Program-made: the position numbers and the translations under genes
Part shown: piece after piece, positions 49,429 to 57,807 of the stretch
Layout of the letters: every line of letters starts with the position of its first letter
Position numbering within the stretch: the first letter of the stretch is position 1
NCBI RefSeq assembly: GCF_031432425.1
Contig: NZ_JAVKPH010000008.1
Span: 1 to 64,000 of the forward strand
Direction: 5' to 3'
DNA length: 64,000 nt
Source of the DNA: Ruixingdingia sedimenti
Lineage (GTDB): Bacteria; Pseudomonadota; Alphaproteobacteria; Rhodobacterales; Rhodobacteraceae
The notes under the pieces: generated by a model
The model's database searches: none
The model's input: only the letters and a program-made list of their open reading frames with translations
Told to the model about the DNA's origin: nothing

Positions 49429-50868
49429 TCAGGGGCGGCCGGGGTTGATGTAATGGGTGCGGGTTTCGGTAAAGAACTGGATCGCGGCGAGGCCCTGTTC
49501 GCCGCCGCCGAAGCCCGATCCGTCGCGCCCGCCGAAGGGCACATGGAAATCCACCCCCGCGGTGGGGGCGTTGACCATCACCATCCCGGCCTTGGAGATG
49601 CGGCGAAAGGCCGTCGCGGCGGCAAGGCTGCGGGTGACGATGCCGCTCGACAGGCCGAATTCGGTGTCGTTGGCGATGGCGAAGGCATGGTCGAGGTCGT
49701 CGGCGCGAATCACCGCGGCGACGGGGCCGAAGATTTCCTCGCGGCAGATGCGCATGGCGTTGTGCGCGCGGGTGAACAGCGTGGGTGCGACGAAATAGCC
49801 GCCAGTGTTGGTTTCGACCGCATGGCCGCCGGTGGCGACTTCGGCCCCCTCGGCGCGGCCGATGGCGATATAGTCCAGCACCTTGTCGCGCTGCACCGCA
49901 TTGGCAACGGGGCCGATCCGGATTTCGGGCAGCAGCGGATCGCCCGGTTTCAGGCCCGCCACCGCCGCCGTCAGCCGCTCGACAAAGGCGTCGTGGACCG
50001 GCGCCTCGACCACCAGCCGGGACGAGGCGGTGCAGCGTTGCCCGCTGGCAAAGAACGCGCCGTCCAGCGCCACCTGCACCGCAAGGTCCAGATCGGCATC
50101 CGCGGCCACCACAAGGGGGTTCTTGCCGCCCAGTTCCAGCTGCACCTTTTTCATCAGCGGCGCGGCCTGCGCCATGATCACCCGCCCCGTCGGCCCCGCG
50201 CCGGTAAAGCTGATGGCATCCGCACCGGCGATCAGCGCCGGCCCGACCGCGCGCCCATCGCCGCCGACAAGGTTCAGCACCCCGCCCGGCAGGCCCGCGC
50301 GGTGAAAGATGTCGGCCAGTTCCCACGCGCATGCGGGCGTGTATTCCGAGGGTTTCAGCACCACCGTGTTGCCGTAGACGATGGCGGCGGCGCATTTCCA
50401 CGCCGGGACGACCATGGGAAAGTTCCACGGCGTGATCGCCGCCACCACGCCCACCGGCGCGCGCGTCACCACGACCTCGAACCCCTCGCGCAGGCCGGGC
50501 AGGTGATGGCCCGCGGTGCGGAACGCCTCGCCCGCGAAATAGTCGATCACGGCGGCGGCGCGGCGGATTTCGCCGATCCCTTCGGGCAGGGTCTTGCCCT
50601 CTTCGCGCGACAGAAGCCGGCCGAGGTCCTCTGCCCGGGCGGAAAGCTCCTGCGCCACGCGGCGCAGAATGGCGGCGCGGGTGTCGGGCAGCGTGGCCGA
50701 CCAGGCGGGCAGGGCGGCGCGGGCGGCGTCGATGGCGGCGGCGGCCTGCGCCGCGTCGCACCAGCCGTATTCGCCGATCACCTCATCCGGCCGGGCCGGG
50801 TTCAGGTTGGGCACGCTGCGCGCGGCAGGCACCCATGCCCCGCCGATCAGTACCGAAGTGGTTTGCAT
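49429..50868 (-). CDS. Aldehyde dehydrogenase family protein (semialdehyde dehydrogenase-like)
   Basis: This 479-residue NAD(P)-dependent dehydrogenase has the cofactor block ITPWNFPMVVPAWKCAAAI, the general base Glu in VQLELGGKNPLVV and the catalytic Cys in GQRCTASSRLVV. The late motif EEIFGPVAAVIRADD is complete. The general look is that of alpha-ketoglutaric semialdehyde or succinate semialdehyde dehydrogenases, but the true aldehyde is unknown. It is the first gene of the minus-strand run, starting at the divergent promoter region 50869-51178. Confidence 0.9.
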   Translation of the reverse strand: MQTTSVLIGGAWVPAARSVPNLNPARPDEVIGEYGWCDAAQAAAAIDAARAALPAWSATLPDTRAAILRRVAQELSARAEDLGRLLSREEGKTLPEGIGEIRRAAAVIDYFAGEAFRTAGHHLPGLREGFEVVVTRAPVGVVAAITPWNFPMVVPAWKCAAAIVYGNTVVLKPSEYTPACAWELADIFHRAGLPGGVLNLVGGDGRAVGPALIAGADAISFTGAGPTGRVIMAQAAPLMKKVQLELGGKNPLVVAADADLDLAVQVALDGAFFASGQRCTASSRLVVEAPVHDAFVERLTAAVAGLKPGDPLLPEIRIGPVANAVQRDKVLDYIAIGRAEGAEVATGGHAVETNTGGYFVAPTLFTRAHNAMRICREEIFGPVAAVIRADDLDHAFAIANDTEFGLSSGIVTRSLAAATAFRRISKAGMVMVNAPTAGVDFHVPFGGRDGSGFGGGEQGLAAIQFFTETRTHYINPGRP

Positions 50869-51178
50869 GTTCCCCCGCTGTTCATTTCATTGAATGAAGC
50901 ATGGTTTCATTATAGGTGTGGCGGGGCGGGCTCTGGCAAGAGAAAATTTGCGTCCAGCACATTTCGTTGAATGAAATAAAATTTCAGTTGACGAAAGGCA
51001 GATACCCGTCGTTGGATGGACGGGCCGCCGATGCAGCGCCCTGCCCGCCTCCGACGTCAAAACAATGAACACTGAACCATGGTTCATTTTTTTGTTGACC
51101 GAAGGCCGGAACCTGTGCTGACTGGCGGCAAGGCAGGGCAGGAGGAAGCCCGCCACCGGGACGAGGAGAAAGCATCAC
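50869..51178. promoter_or_regulatory. Divergent promoter region with repeated TTTC/GAAA palindromes
   Basis: This 310-base stretch has no gene and is much more AT-rich than its surroundings. I see a perfect 13-bp palindrome TTCATTGAATGAA (50886-50898), a near-perfect ATTTCGTTGAATGAAAT (50961-50977), a third related ATTTCAGTTGACGAAA (50981-50996) and a separate perfect 14-bp palindrome TGAACCATGGTTCA (51073-51086). The first three share TTTC-N7-GAAA or TTCAT/ATGAA arms. A TTGACC element at about 51095 could be a -35 box of the plus-strand operon. Both the IclR and the TetR proteins of the island are candidates to bind. Confidence 0.65.
51073..51086. promoter_or_regulatory. Perfect 14-bp palindromic operator candidate
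   Basis: TGAACCATGGTTCA is fully self-complementary and stands about 10 bases before a TTGACC element and 93 bases before the crotonase start at 51179. Perfect short palindromes near a promoter are typical of TetR- or GntR-type operators. It differs from the TTTC/GAAA sites 80-190 bases away, so a second regulator, perhaps the TetR at 61975-62670, may act here. Confidence 0.55.
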
Positions 51179-51973
51179 ATGGCCTACGAAGCCTACCGCG
51201 AGCTGCGCATCGAGAACCGCGACCGCGTGCTGACGATCACGATGGCGCGGCCCGAAAAGCTCAACGCCGTGAACGAACGCATGCACGAGGAACTGGCGCA
51301 GGTCTTTACCGATGCGGCGCTGGATCCGGCGGTGGATGTGATCGTGCTGACCGGCGAGGGGCGGGCGTTCTCGGCCGGCGGCGACATCGAGTGGATGCAG
51401 AAGATGATCGACGAGGAAGGCGCGTTCGACAAGACCGCCGCCGAGGGCCGCCGCATCGTCTTTTCCATGCTCGACTGCGAAAAGCCCATCGTCGCCAAGG
51501 TCAACGGCCATGCCGCCGGTCTGGGGGCCACGCTGGCGCTGTTCTGCGATGTGATCTTCGCGTCGGAAAAGGCCAGGATCTCTGACCCGCATGTGTCGGT
51601 CGGCTTCGTGGCGGGCGATGGCGGGGCGGTGATCTGGCCGCAGCTGATCGGCTATGCCCGCGCCAAGGAATATCTGATGACGGGCGATGCGATCCCTGCC
51701 GCCAAGGCCGCGGAAATGGGCCTGATCAACCACGCCGTCGCGCCCGAGGAACTGGATGCCGCCGTCGACGCCTTCGTCGCCCGTCTGCAATCGGGCGCCA
51801 AGAAGGCGATCCGCTGGTCCAAGATGTCGGTCAACATCGGGCTCAAGCAGCTGGCGCATTCGATCATGGACGCCTCGCTGTCGATGGAGGCGCTGTCGAA
51901 CAGGACCGCCGACCATCAGGAGGCGGTGAACGCCTTCCGCGAAAAGCGCGAACCCCGGTTCACCGGGCGTTGA
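51179..51973 (+). CDS. Enoyl-CoA hydratase/isomerase (crotonase) family protein
   Basis: This 264-residue crotonase has oxyanion-hole blocks GRAFSAGGDIEWM and NGHAAGLGATLALFCDVIFA and then SDPHVSVGFVAGDGG. Aligned by eye with rat hydratase, the two catalytic Glu are Thr and His here, and Asp stands in AGDGG. It resembles a subgroup annotated only as enoyl-CoA hydratase-related. The C-terminal SMEALSNRTADHQEAVNAFR is complete. It is the first gene of the plus-strand operon that runs to the thioesterase at 63508. Confidence 0.87.
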   Translation: MAYEAYRELRIENRDRVLTITMARPEKLNAVNERMHEELAQVFTDAALDPAVDVIVLTGEGRAFSAGGDIEWMQKMIDEEGAFDKTAAEGRRIVFSMLDCEKPIVAKVNGHAAGLGATLALFCDVIFASEKARISDPHVSVGFVAGDGGAVIWPQLIGYARAKEYLMTGDAIPAAKAAEMGLINHAVAPEELDAAVDAFVARLQSGAKKAIRWSKMSVNIGLKQLAHSIMDASLSMEALSNRTADHQEAVNAFREKREPRFTGR

Positions 51974-51983
51974 GGGGCGGGTG

Positions 51984-53147
51984 ATGAATTTCGACGAACC
52001 CGAACATATCACCATGGTCCGCGACACCGTGCGCAGGTTCGTGGAGGCCGAGATGCCCCGCGAACTGGCGCGCAAGTGGGACAAGGAAAACCATTTCCCC
52101 CGCGACGTGTTCGCGAAACTGGCGGGCCTCGGCATGATGGGCCTGACGGTGGAAGAGGACTATGGCGGCGCCGGGCGCGACATTCCCGCCACCATGGTGG
52201 TGATCGAGGAACTCGCCCGCCGCTCGCTGGCCGTCGCCGTGCCCTATATCATGAGCGCCTGCTACGCCGGCATGAACCTTCAGGAATGCGCGTCCGAGGA
52301 ACAGAAGCGCGATCTTCTGCCCAGGGTCGCGGCGGGCGAACTGCTGTTCGCCTATGGCTGGACGGAACCCGACGTGGGCGCCGATGTCGCCTCGGTCAAG
52401 ACGACCTGCGTGCGCGACGGGGACGAACTGGTCATCAACGGGTCCAAGCGGTTCTGTTCCGGCGCGGGGATCTGCGACTACATCTATACGCTGGTGCGCA
52501 CGGGGCCTGCGGATGCGCGCTATCGCAACCTGTCGTTCGTGCTGATCCCGCCGACCGCGCCGGGTGTGTCGATCACCCCCATCGACTGCATGGGAATGAA
52601 GGGCGCGCCGACGACCGACGTGGCCTTCACCGATGTACGGGTGCCGGTGGCGAACCTGATGGGCGGCGAGGCGGGCTGGAACCGGGGCTGGGATTATGTC
52701 GTGGGCTCCGGCCTCGACGTGGAAAAGCTGGAGGTGGCGGCGATCGCGCTCGGCCTCGCCTCGGCGGCCTATGACGACGCCTGGGAATATGTGCAGGAAC
52801 GCAGGCAGTTCGGCCGGATCATCGCGGCGAACCAGTCGATCCGCCACCTGCTGGCCGACATGCGCACCGCGCTGCACGGCTGCCGGCTGATGATGGCGCA
52901 TGCCGCCTGGCTGGCGCAGGAAGGGCGGCCCTGCCGGCTGGAAACCTCGATGACGAAACTGCACCTGTGCGAGATGGGCAAGAAGATCGCGCTGGATGCG
53001 CAGACCATCTTCGGCGCCTACGGCTATGCCAAGGATTTCGACGTCGAGCGGTATGTCCGCGACAGCCTGCTGATGCCGATCATCGGCGGTTCGGCCGCGA
53101 TCCAGCGCAACAACATCGTCAACTGGATGGGGCTGCCCAAGGGCTAG
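51984..53147 (+). CDS. Acyl-CoA dehydrogenase
   Basis: This 387-residue protein has all three acyl-CoA dehydrogenase domains: GLGMMGLTVEEDYGGAGRDI, FAYGWTEPDVGADVASVKT with NGSKRFCSGAGICDYIYTL, and the C-terminal ERRQFGRIIAANQSIRHLLA with FGAYGYAKDFDVERYVRDSL. The loop PDVGADVA takes the place of the usual S-D. The ATG at 51984 follows a GTG that is also in frame. It probably oxidises the CoA thioester of the imported acid. It is the third acyl-CoA dehydrogenase of the island and unlike the pair at 46322-48501. Confidence 0.9.
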   Translation: MNFDEPEHITMVRDTVRRFVEAEMPRELARKWDKENHFPRDVFAKLAGLGMMGLTVEEDYGGAGRDIPATMVVIEELARRSLAVAVPYIMSACYAGMNLQECASEEQKRDLLPRVAAGELLFAYGWTEPDVGADVASVKTTCVRDGDELVINGSKRFCSGAGICDYIYTLVRTGPADARYRNLSFVLIPPTAPGVSITPIDCMGMKGAPTTDVAFTDVRVPVANLMGGEAGWNRGWDYVVGSGLDVEKLEVAAIALGLASAAYDDAWEYVQERRQFGRIIAANQSIRHLLADMRTALHGCRLMMAHAAWLAQEGRPCRLETSMTKLHLCEMGKKIALDAQTIFGAYGYAKDFDVERYVRDSLLMPIIGGSAAIQRNNIVNWMGLPKG

Positions 53148-53187
53148 GCACGGCAGGAATTTCCGCAAGCGACTGGGGAGGAGCGAC

Positions 53188-53988
53188 ATGGCGGAAGACA
53201 CGGGGGTCAGATTCGATTTCGGCGGCCGGGTGGCGGTGATCACCGGCGCGGCCAGCGGCATCGGCCTGCAATGCGCGCGCGATTTCGCGGCGGCGGGGGC
53301 ACGGGTTGCGGTGAACGACCTCGACCCGGCGAAGGTTCAGGCCGTGGCGGCGGAAATCGGGGCCATGCCCCTGCCCGGCGACGTGACGGACGAGGCGGTG
53401 GTAAAGGCGCTGGTGGCGCGGGTCGCGGGCGAATGGGGGCGGATCGACTATCTGGTCAACTGCGCCGGCATCGCCGACGAGATGAAGCCGACGCTGGACC
53501 AGGATATCGACCGCTGGCAGCGCGTTCTGGATGTGTCGCTGCGCGGCAGCTACCTGATGGCGCGCGAATGCGGCCGGGCGATGACCGCGGCGCGTTCGGG
53601 GGTGATCGTCAACCTGTCCTCGATCGCCGGGCTGGTGGGCCTGCCGGGGCGCAACGCCTATTCGGCGGCCAAGGCGGGGCTGGCGATGATGACGCGGGGG
53701 CTGGCCGCCGAATGGGGCGGCCATGGCATCCGGGTGAACGCCATCGCGCCGGGCTATATCGACACGCCCATGGTCGAGGGGCTGCTGTCGCGCGGCCGCA
53801 TCGGCACAGAGGGCATCCTGCGCCGCACCCCCCTTGGCCGGTTCGGCCAGCCGGCAGAGATTTCGGCGGCGATCCAGTTCCTGTGTTCGCCCGCCGCCAG
53901 CTATGTCACCGGCGTCACGCTGGCGGTGGATGGCGGCTATTCCGCCTTCGGCGGCAATGCCTTGCCAGAGGCGGGGCAATTGCAATGA
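53188..53988 (+). CDS. SDR family oxidoreductase
   Basis: This 266-residue classical short-chain dehydrogenase has the Rossmann motif TGAASGIG, an NCAG block, active residues Ser, Tyr and Lys (NLSSIAGL, NAYSAAKAG) and the ending GVTLAVDGGYSAFG. It probably oxidises a 3-hydroxyacyl-CoA or ring alcohol with NAD. It overlaps the ligase gene downstream by 4 bases and follows the acyl-CoA dehydrogenase after 40 bases. Confidence 0.9.
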   Translation: MAEDTGVRFDFGGRVAVITGAASGIGLQCARDFAAAGARVAVNDLDPAKVQAVAAEIGAMPLPGDVTDEAVVKALVARVAGEWGRIDYLVNCAGIADEMKPTLDQDIDRWQRVLDVSLRGSYLMARECGRAMTAARSGVIVNLSSIAGLVGLPGRNAYSAAKAGLAMMTRGLAAEWGGHGIRVNAIAPGYIDTPMVEGLLSRGRIGTEGILRRTPLGRFGQPAEISAAIQFLCSPAASYVTGVTLAVDGGYSAFGGNALPEAGQLQ

Positions 53989-55565
53989 CGCTGCCCGCCC
54001 ACCCCCTGCCGCCCGGGGTCAGATGGCGCACGCCGTTCGACCTGCTGGCGCGCAACGCGCGGCTCTACCCCAACAAGCTGGCGCTGATCGCCGCCAGCGC
54101 CATGGGGGGCGAGGCGCGGCTGAGCCATGCCGCGCTGGCCTTCGCCATCGACAAGGCGGCGGATGCGCTGCGCGGCTGGGGCCTGCGGCGCGGGGATCAT
54201 CTGGCGATCCTGATGAACAACAGTGCGGCGGCGGAATATATCGTCATCGCCTGGGGGGCGATGCGCCTCGGCGCGGTGGTGGTGCCGCTCAACACCCGTT
54301 TCGCGCTGCCGGAACTGCGCGCGGCGGTCGAGGACATGGATTGCCGCGCCATCGTGCATGAGGCGGCTTTCGCCGAAACCGTCGCCGCGCTGGACGCAGG
54401 GGGCGAACGTTTCGGCCCCCGGCGGATCGCGGTGGGGCCGGGCGGCGACTGGGGTGCGATCTACGCCACCGGCCAGCCCGCGCGCGGGGGTTTTCCGGTG
54501 CTCGGGTCCGACGACCTGGCCGACATCCTGCTGACATCGGGCACCACCGGGCGGTCCAAGGGGGTGATGCTGACGCATGGCAATGCGGTGGCGACGGGTG
54601 CGGCGATTGCCGGGGGCCTCGATCTGGGGCCGCAGGACACGTATCAGAGCCCGTTTCCCCTGTTCACCTCTTCGGGCTTTCATTTCAACATCATGGCCGC
54701 CTGGTGGGCGGGTGCGACGATGGTGGTGGAACCGGGGGTGGACCTGCCGGCGACGCTGGCGCGGATGACGCGCGAACGCACGACCGTCTATTGCGCGGTG
54801 CCTGCGGTCTATATCTTCATGCTGGATGCCTACGATCCCGCGCAGCACGACCTGTCGGCGATGCGCGTCTTCGACTACGGCGGCGCCCCGATGGCGCGCG
54901 AGGTCATCCGGCGGCTGGCCGATACCTTTCCGCAGGTCGAACTGCGCCAGACCTACGGGCTGACCGAGGCGGGGCCCTCGGGCACCTTCCTTGCGGGGCG
55001 GGATGCGCTGCGCAAGCTCGGCTCGCTCGGTACCCCGATGCCGATGTGCGACGTGCGCGTCCTGCGCCCCGACGGGTCCGAGGCCGCCCCGGGCGAGATG
55101 GGCGAGATCGCGATGCGCGGCCCCGCCGTCAGCCGCGGCTACTACAACCGGCCCGAGGCGACGGCCGAAACCTTCCGCGACGGCTGGCTCTGGACCGGCG
55201 ATCTGGGCCAGCGGGATGCGGACGGGTACCTGTTCTACATGGACCGCGGCAAGGACGTGATCATCCGCGGCGGCTACAACATCACCTCGATGGAGGTGGA
55301 AAACGCCATCTTCGAACATCCCGGCGTGAAAGAGGTCGCGGTCGTCGCCATCCCCCACGACCGGCTGGGCGAGGATCTGTGCGCCTTCGTCGTGCCCCAG
55401 GGCGACCCGCCGCCCGCGCCCGCCGATCTGCAAGCCTTCGCCGCCGCGCGGATCGCCGACTACAAGGTGCCGCGCCGGTGGGTGTTCGTTCCCGACCTGC
55501 CCCGCAATCCCACGGGCAAGATCCTCAAGAACCGCTTGCGGGAAAGGGCGCAGCAAGACGCCTGA
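53985..55565 (+). CDS. Class I adenylate-forming acyl-CoA ligase
   Basis: This 526-residue AMP-binding enzyme has the P-loop block LTSGTTGRSKGVMLTHGN, the YGLTEAGPSG core, WTGDLGQRDADGYL and the catalytic Lys in NPTGKILKNRL. It makes an acyl-CoA from a free acid, ATP and CoA. Together with the importer it could trap the acid on entry. A second, different ligase lies at 60291-61892, so the pathway may handle two acids or two steps. Start at 53985 overlaps the SDR stop by 4 bases. Confidence 0.9.
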   Translation: MTLPAHPLPPGVRWRTPFDLLARNARLYPNKLALIAASAMGGEARLSHAALAFAIDKAADALRGWGLRRGDHLAILMNNSAAAEYIVIAWGAMRLGAVVVPLNTRFALPELRAAVEDMDCRAIVHEAAFAETVAALDAGGERFGPRRIAVGPGGDWGAIYATGQPARGGFPVLGSDDLADILLTSGTTGRSKGVMLTHGNAVATGAAIAGGLDLGPQDTYQSPFPLFTSSGFHFNIMAAWWAGATMVVEPGVDLPATLARMTRERTTVYCAVPAVYIFMLDAYDPAQHDLSAMRVFDYGGAPMAREVIRRLADTFPQVELRQTYGLTEAGPSGTFLAGRDALRKLGSLGTPMPMCDVRVLRPDGSEAAPGEMGEIAMRGPAVSRGYYNRPEATAETFRDGWLWTGDLGQRDADGYLFYMDRGKDVIIRGGYNITSMEVENAIFEHPGVKEVAVVAIPHDRLGEDLCAFVVPQGDPPPAPADLQAFAAARIADYKVPRRWVFVPDLPRNPTGKILKNRLRERAQQDA

Positions 55566-55598
55566 CATTCAACCCTTCTGAACACAGTGGAGGAGAAC

Positions 55599-56849
55599 AT
55601 GGTTCAGACCAACAGACGCAATGTGATGAAGATGCTGGGCGCCAGCGTGGCGGCCGGCGCGCTCGGCCTGCCGATGTATGCGCGCGCGCAATCGGCGCCC
55701 TACAAGATGGGCATGGTGACGGCGCTCAGCGGCCCGTCGGAAATGCTCGGCCGGCCGATGCTGGCGGGGGCGGAATATGCGGTGGCGGAAATCAACGCCG
55801 CGGGTGGCATCAACGGCCGGCAGATCGAACTGCTGGTGCGCGACAGCAAGGGCCGCCCCGACGCGGGCACCGTCGCCGCGCGCGAACTGATCGGCGAGGG
55901 CTGCGTCATGCTGCTCGGCACGGTGTCGAGCGCGGTGGCGCTGGCCATCAGCGGCATCCTGCAACAGGAAAACGCCCTGCTGATGACGGCGGCGGCGCAT
56001 TCGCTCCGGCTGACGCACGAGGATTTCAACCGCCATTACTTCCGCGTCACCGACAACCCCTACATGCGCCAGCGCGCGCAGGCCAAGCTGATGGCCGAAC
56101 TCAACGGCGACGTGACCGCATGGGGCGGGCTGGTGCCCGACCACGAATACGGCCGGTCCACCTGGGACAGCTTCAAGCACGGACTCGAAACCTACTACCC
56201 CGAGATCGCGGGCAAGACGCCCTCCATCTCGGACCCGATCCTGTGCCAGTACGGCGGCAGCGACTATCGCAACTACATCGCCTCGGCGATGCGCGACCCG
56301 GGGGTGGGTTTCTTCAACTCGCTCTACGGCGGCGATGCGATCACCATGTTCCAGCAGGCCAAGCCCTACGGCTTCTTCCAGCGCAAGGCGCCCATCGTGG
56401 ATTCGGCGAACGAATTCATCGCCGCCCGCGCGATGAAGGCGGAAATGCCCGACATGTGGATCGGATCGCACTGGTATCACGGCGCGTTCAAGGGCAACGA
56501 GATCAACGACCGGATCTATGCCAAGTACCTTGAACAGACCGGCATCCGCTTTCCCGACGGGTTCCTGTCGGAAGGCCATGCCGCGGTCATGGCCTATGCG
56601 GGCGCGCTGGCGAAGGACGGGGCGGGCACGGCGGAGGCGCTGATCCCCGCGCTGGAAGGGCTGTCGTTCGAAACCGCGACCGGCACCCGCACCATCCGGG
56701 CAGAGGACCATCAGGCGATCAAGCCGGTGATCAACTACCGCGTGCGCAGCGCGCAGAACGAGGACGGGTTCGAGGTCGTGGATTTCCGCGTCATCGACGG
56801 CGCCGAGACGATCGAGCCCGCCAGCCCCGGCGCGCCGGTGGCCTGGTAA
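55599..56849 (+). CDS. ABC transporter substrate-binding protein, branched-chain amino acid/carboxylate type
   Basis: This 416-residue receptor has a Tat-type signal (NRRNVMKMLGASVAAGALGL, then PMYARAQS). The type I periplasmic binding fold shows TALSGPSEMLGRPMLAGAEY, EINAAGGINGRQIEL and TVSSAVALAISGIL. The LivK-like family in this context often carries aromatic or aliphatic acids and not amino acids. ATG at 55599 has GGAGGAG upstream; an in-frame GTG at 55587 is less likely. The gene is followed by a strong 13-bp hairpin before the permease genes. Confidence 0.9.
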   Translation: MVQTNRRNVMKMLGASVAAGALGLPMYARAQSAPYKMGMVTALSGPSEMLGRPMLAGAEYAVAEINAAGGINGRQIELLVRDSKGRPDAGTVAARELIGEGCVMLLGTVSSAVALAISGILQQENALLMTAAAHSLRLTHEDFNRHYFRVTDNPYMRQRAQAKLMAELNGDVTAWGGLVPDHEYGRSTWDSFKHGLETYYPEIAGKTPSISDPILCQYGGSDYRNYIASAMRDPGVGFFNSLYGGDAITMFQQAKPYGFFQRKAPIVDSANEFIAARAMKAEMPDMWIGSHWYHGAFKGNEINDRIYAKYLEQTGIRFPDGFLSEGHAAVMAYAGALAKDGAGTAEALIPALEGLSFETATGTRTIRAEDHQAIKPVINYRVRSAQNEDGFEVVDFRVIDGAETIEPASPGAPVAW

Positions 56850-56858
56850 GCGACCGCC

Positions 56859-56889
56859 CGGGCGGACGGGCCCCGCGCCCGTCCGCCCG
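56859..56889 (+). terminator. Attenuator hairpin after the receptor gene
   Basis: CGGGCGGACGGGC (56859-56871) pairs perfectly over 13 bp with 56877-56889 across a 5-base loop, followed by TCTTTA. This is the third binding-protein gene in the window with such a structure before its permease gene. It would favour the receptor over the membrane proteins. Confidence 0.7.
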
Positions 56890-56924
56890 TCTTTATCCAG
56901 TTGCCATCGAAGAGGTGCCTGCTG

Positions 56925-57806
56925 ATGCTGGCCGATTTCCTGTTGATCGCCATCAACGGCCTTGTCTGGGCCATGGCGGTGTTCCTGGTCGCCTCGGGCC
57001 TGACGCTGATCTTCGGGATATTGCATATCCTGAACTTCTCGCACGGGGGCTTCGTGATGATCGGGGCCTATCTGGCCTTCACCGCCATGCAACTGCTGAC
57101 CGGCAGCGTGGGGATCGCGGCCTTTCTGGGCATCGCGGCGCTGTGCGCCGTCGCCGTGGCGGGGATGGGGTTCGTCATCGACCGGGTGGTGTTCAAGCGG
57201 CTCAAGGGCGTGGACGACAGCTATTCGCTGATCGCGACCTATGCGGTGCTGCTTTTGTCCGAGGGCGCGGTGAAATCCGTCTGGGGCCCGAACTTCGAAA
57301 GCGTCTACCCGCCCGAGGGTCTGGGGGGTGCGCTGTTTCTGGGCGACCTGTTCCTGCCCTCCTATGCGCTGTTCGTGATCGGCGCGGGGCTGGCGGTGTT
57401 TCTGGTGCTGGACTGGTGGCTGCACCGCACCGCCTCGGGCAAGATCATGAAGTCGGTGGCGCTCGACCCCTGGATGGCCAGCATCCTCGGCATCAACGTG
57501 AACGCGATCTTCACCACCGCGGTGGTGGCGGGGTTCGCGCTGGCGGGGCTCGCGGGCGGGCTTCTGGCCCCGAACCAGAGCCTGTCGCCGATGATGGGCG
57601 GCAGCTACATCATCCAGGCTTTCGGCGTGATCATCGTCGGCGGGATCGGCAATGTGCGCGGCGCCTTTCTGGCGGCGATCCTTCTGGGGCTGATCGACGC
57701 CTTCGGCACGGTCTTCGTGCCGCAGTTCCCCGGCATCTTCTTCTTCATCGCGGTGGCGGTGATCATCCTCTTCCGGCCTCAGGGCCTTCTGAGCGGGATT
57801 CGCTGA
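56925..57806 (+). CDS. Branched-chain-amino-acid-type ABC permease (LivH type)
   Basis: This 293-residue inner-membrane protein has about eight hydrophobic segments, with LTLIFGILHILNFSHGGFVM near the N-terminus, the coupling helix KIMKSVALDPWMASILGINV and the ending IILFRPQGLLSGIR. ATG at 56925 follows AGAGGTG; an earlier in-frame ATG at 56901 lacks a ribosome-binding site. It forms the pore with the LivM-type permease that starts 2 bases after its stop. Confidence 0.9.
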   Translation: MLADFLLIAINGLVWAMAVFLVASGLTLIFGILHILNFSHGGFVMIGAYLAFTAMQLLTGSVGIAAFLGIAALCAVAVAGMGFVIDRVVFKRLKGVDDSYSLIATYAVLLLSEGAVKSVWGPNFESVYPPEGLGGALFLGDLFLPSYALFVIGAGLAVFLVLDWWLHRTASGKIMKSVALDPWMASILGINVNAIFTTAVVAGFALAGLAGGLLAPNQSLSPMMGGSYIIQAFGVIIVGGIGNVRGAFLAAILLGLIDAFGTVFVPQFPGIFFFIAVAVIILFRPQGLLSGIR

Positions 57807-57807
57807 G

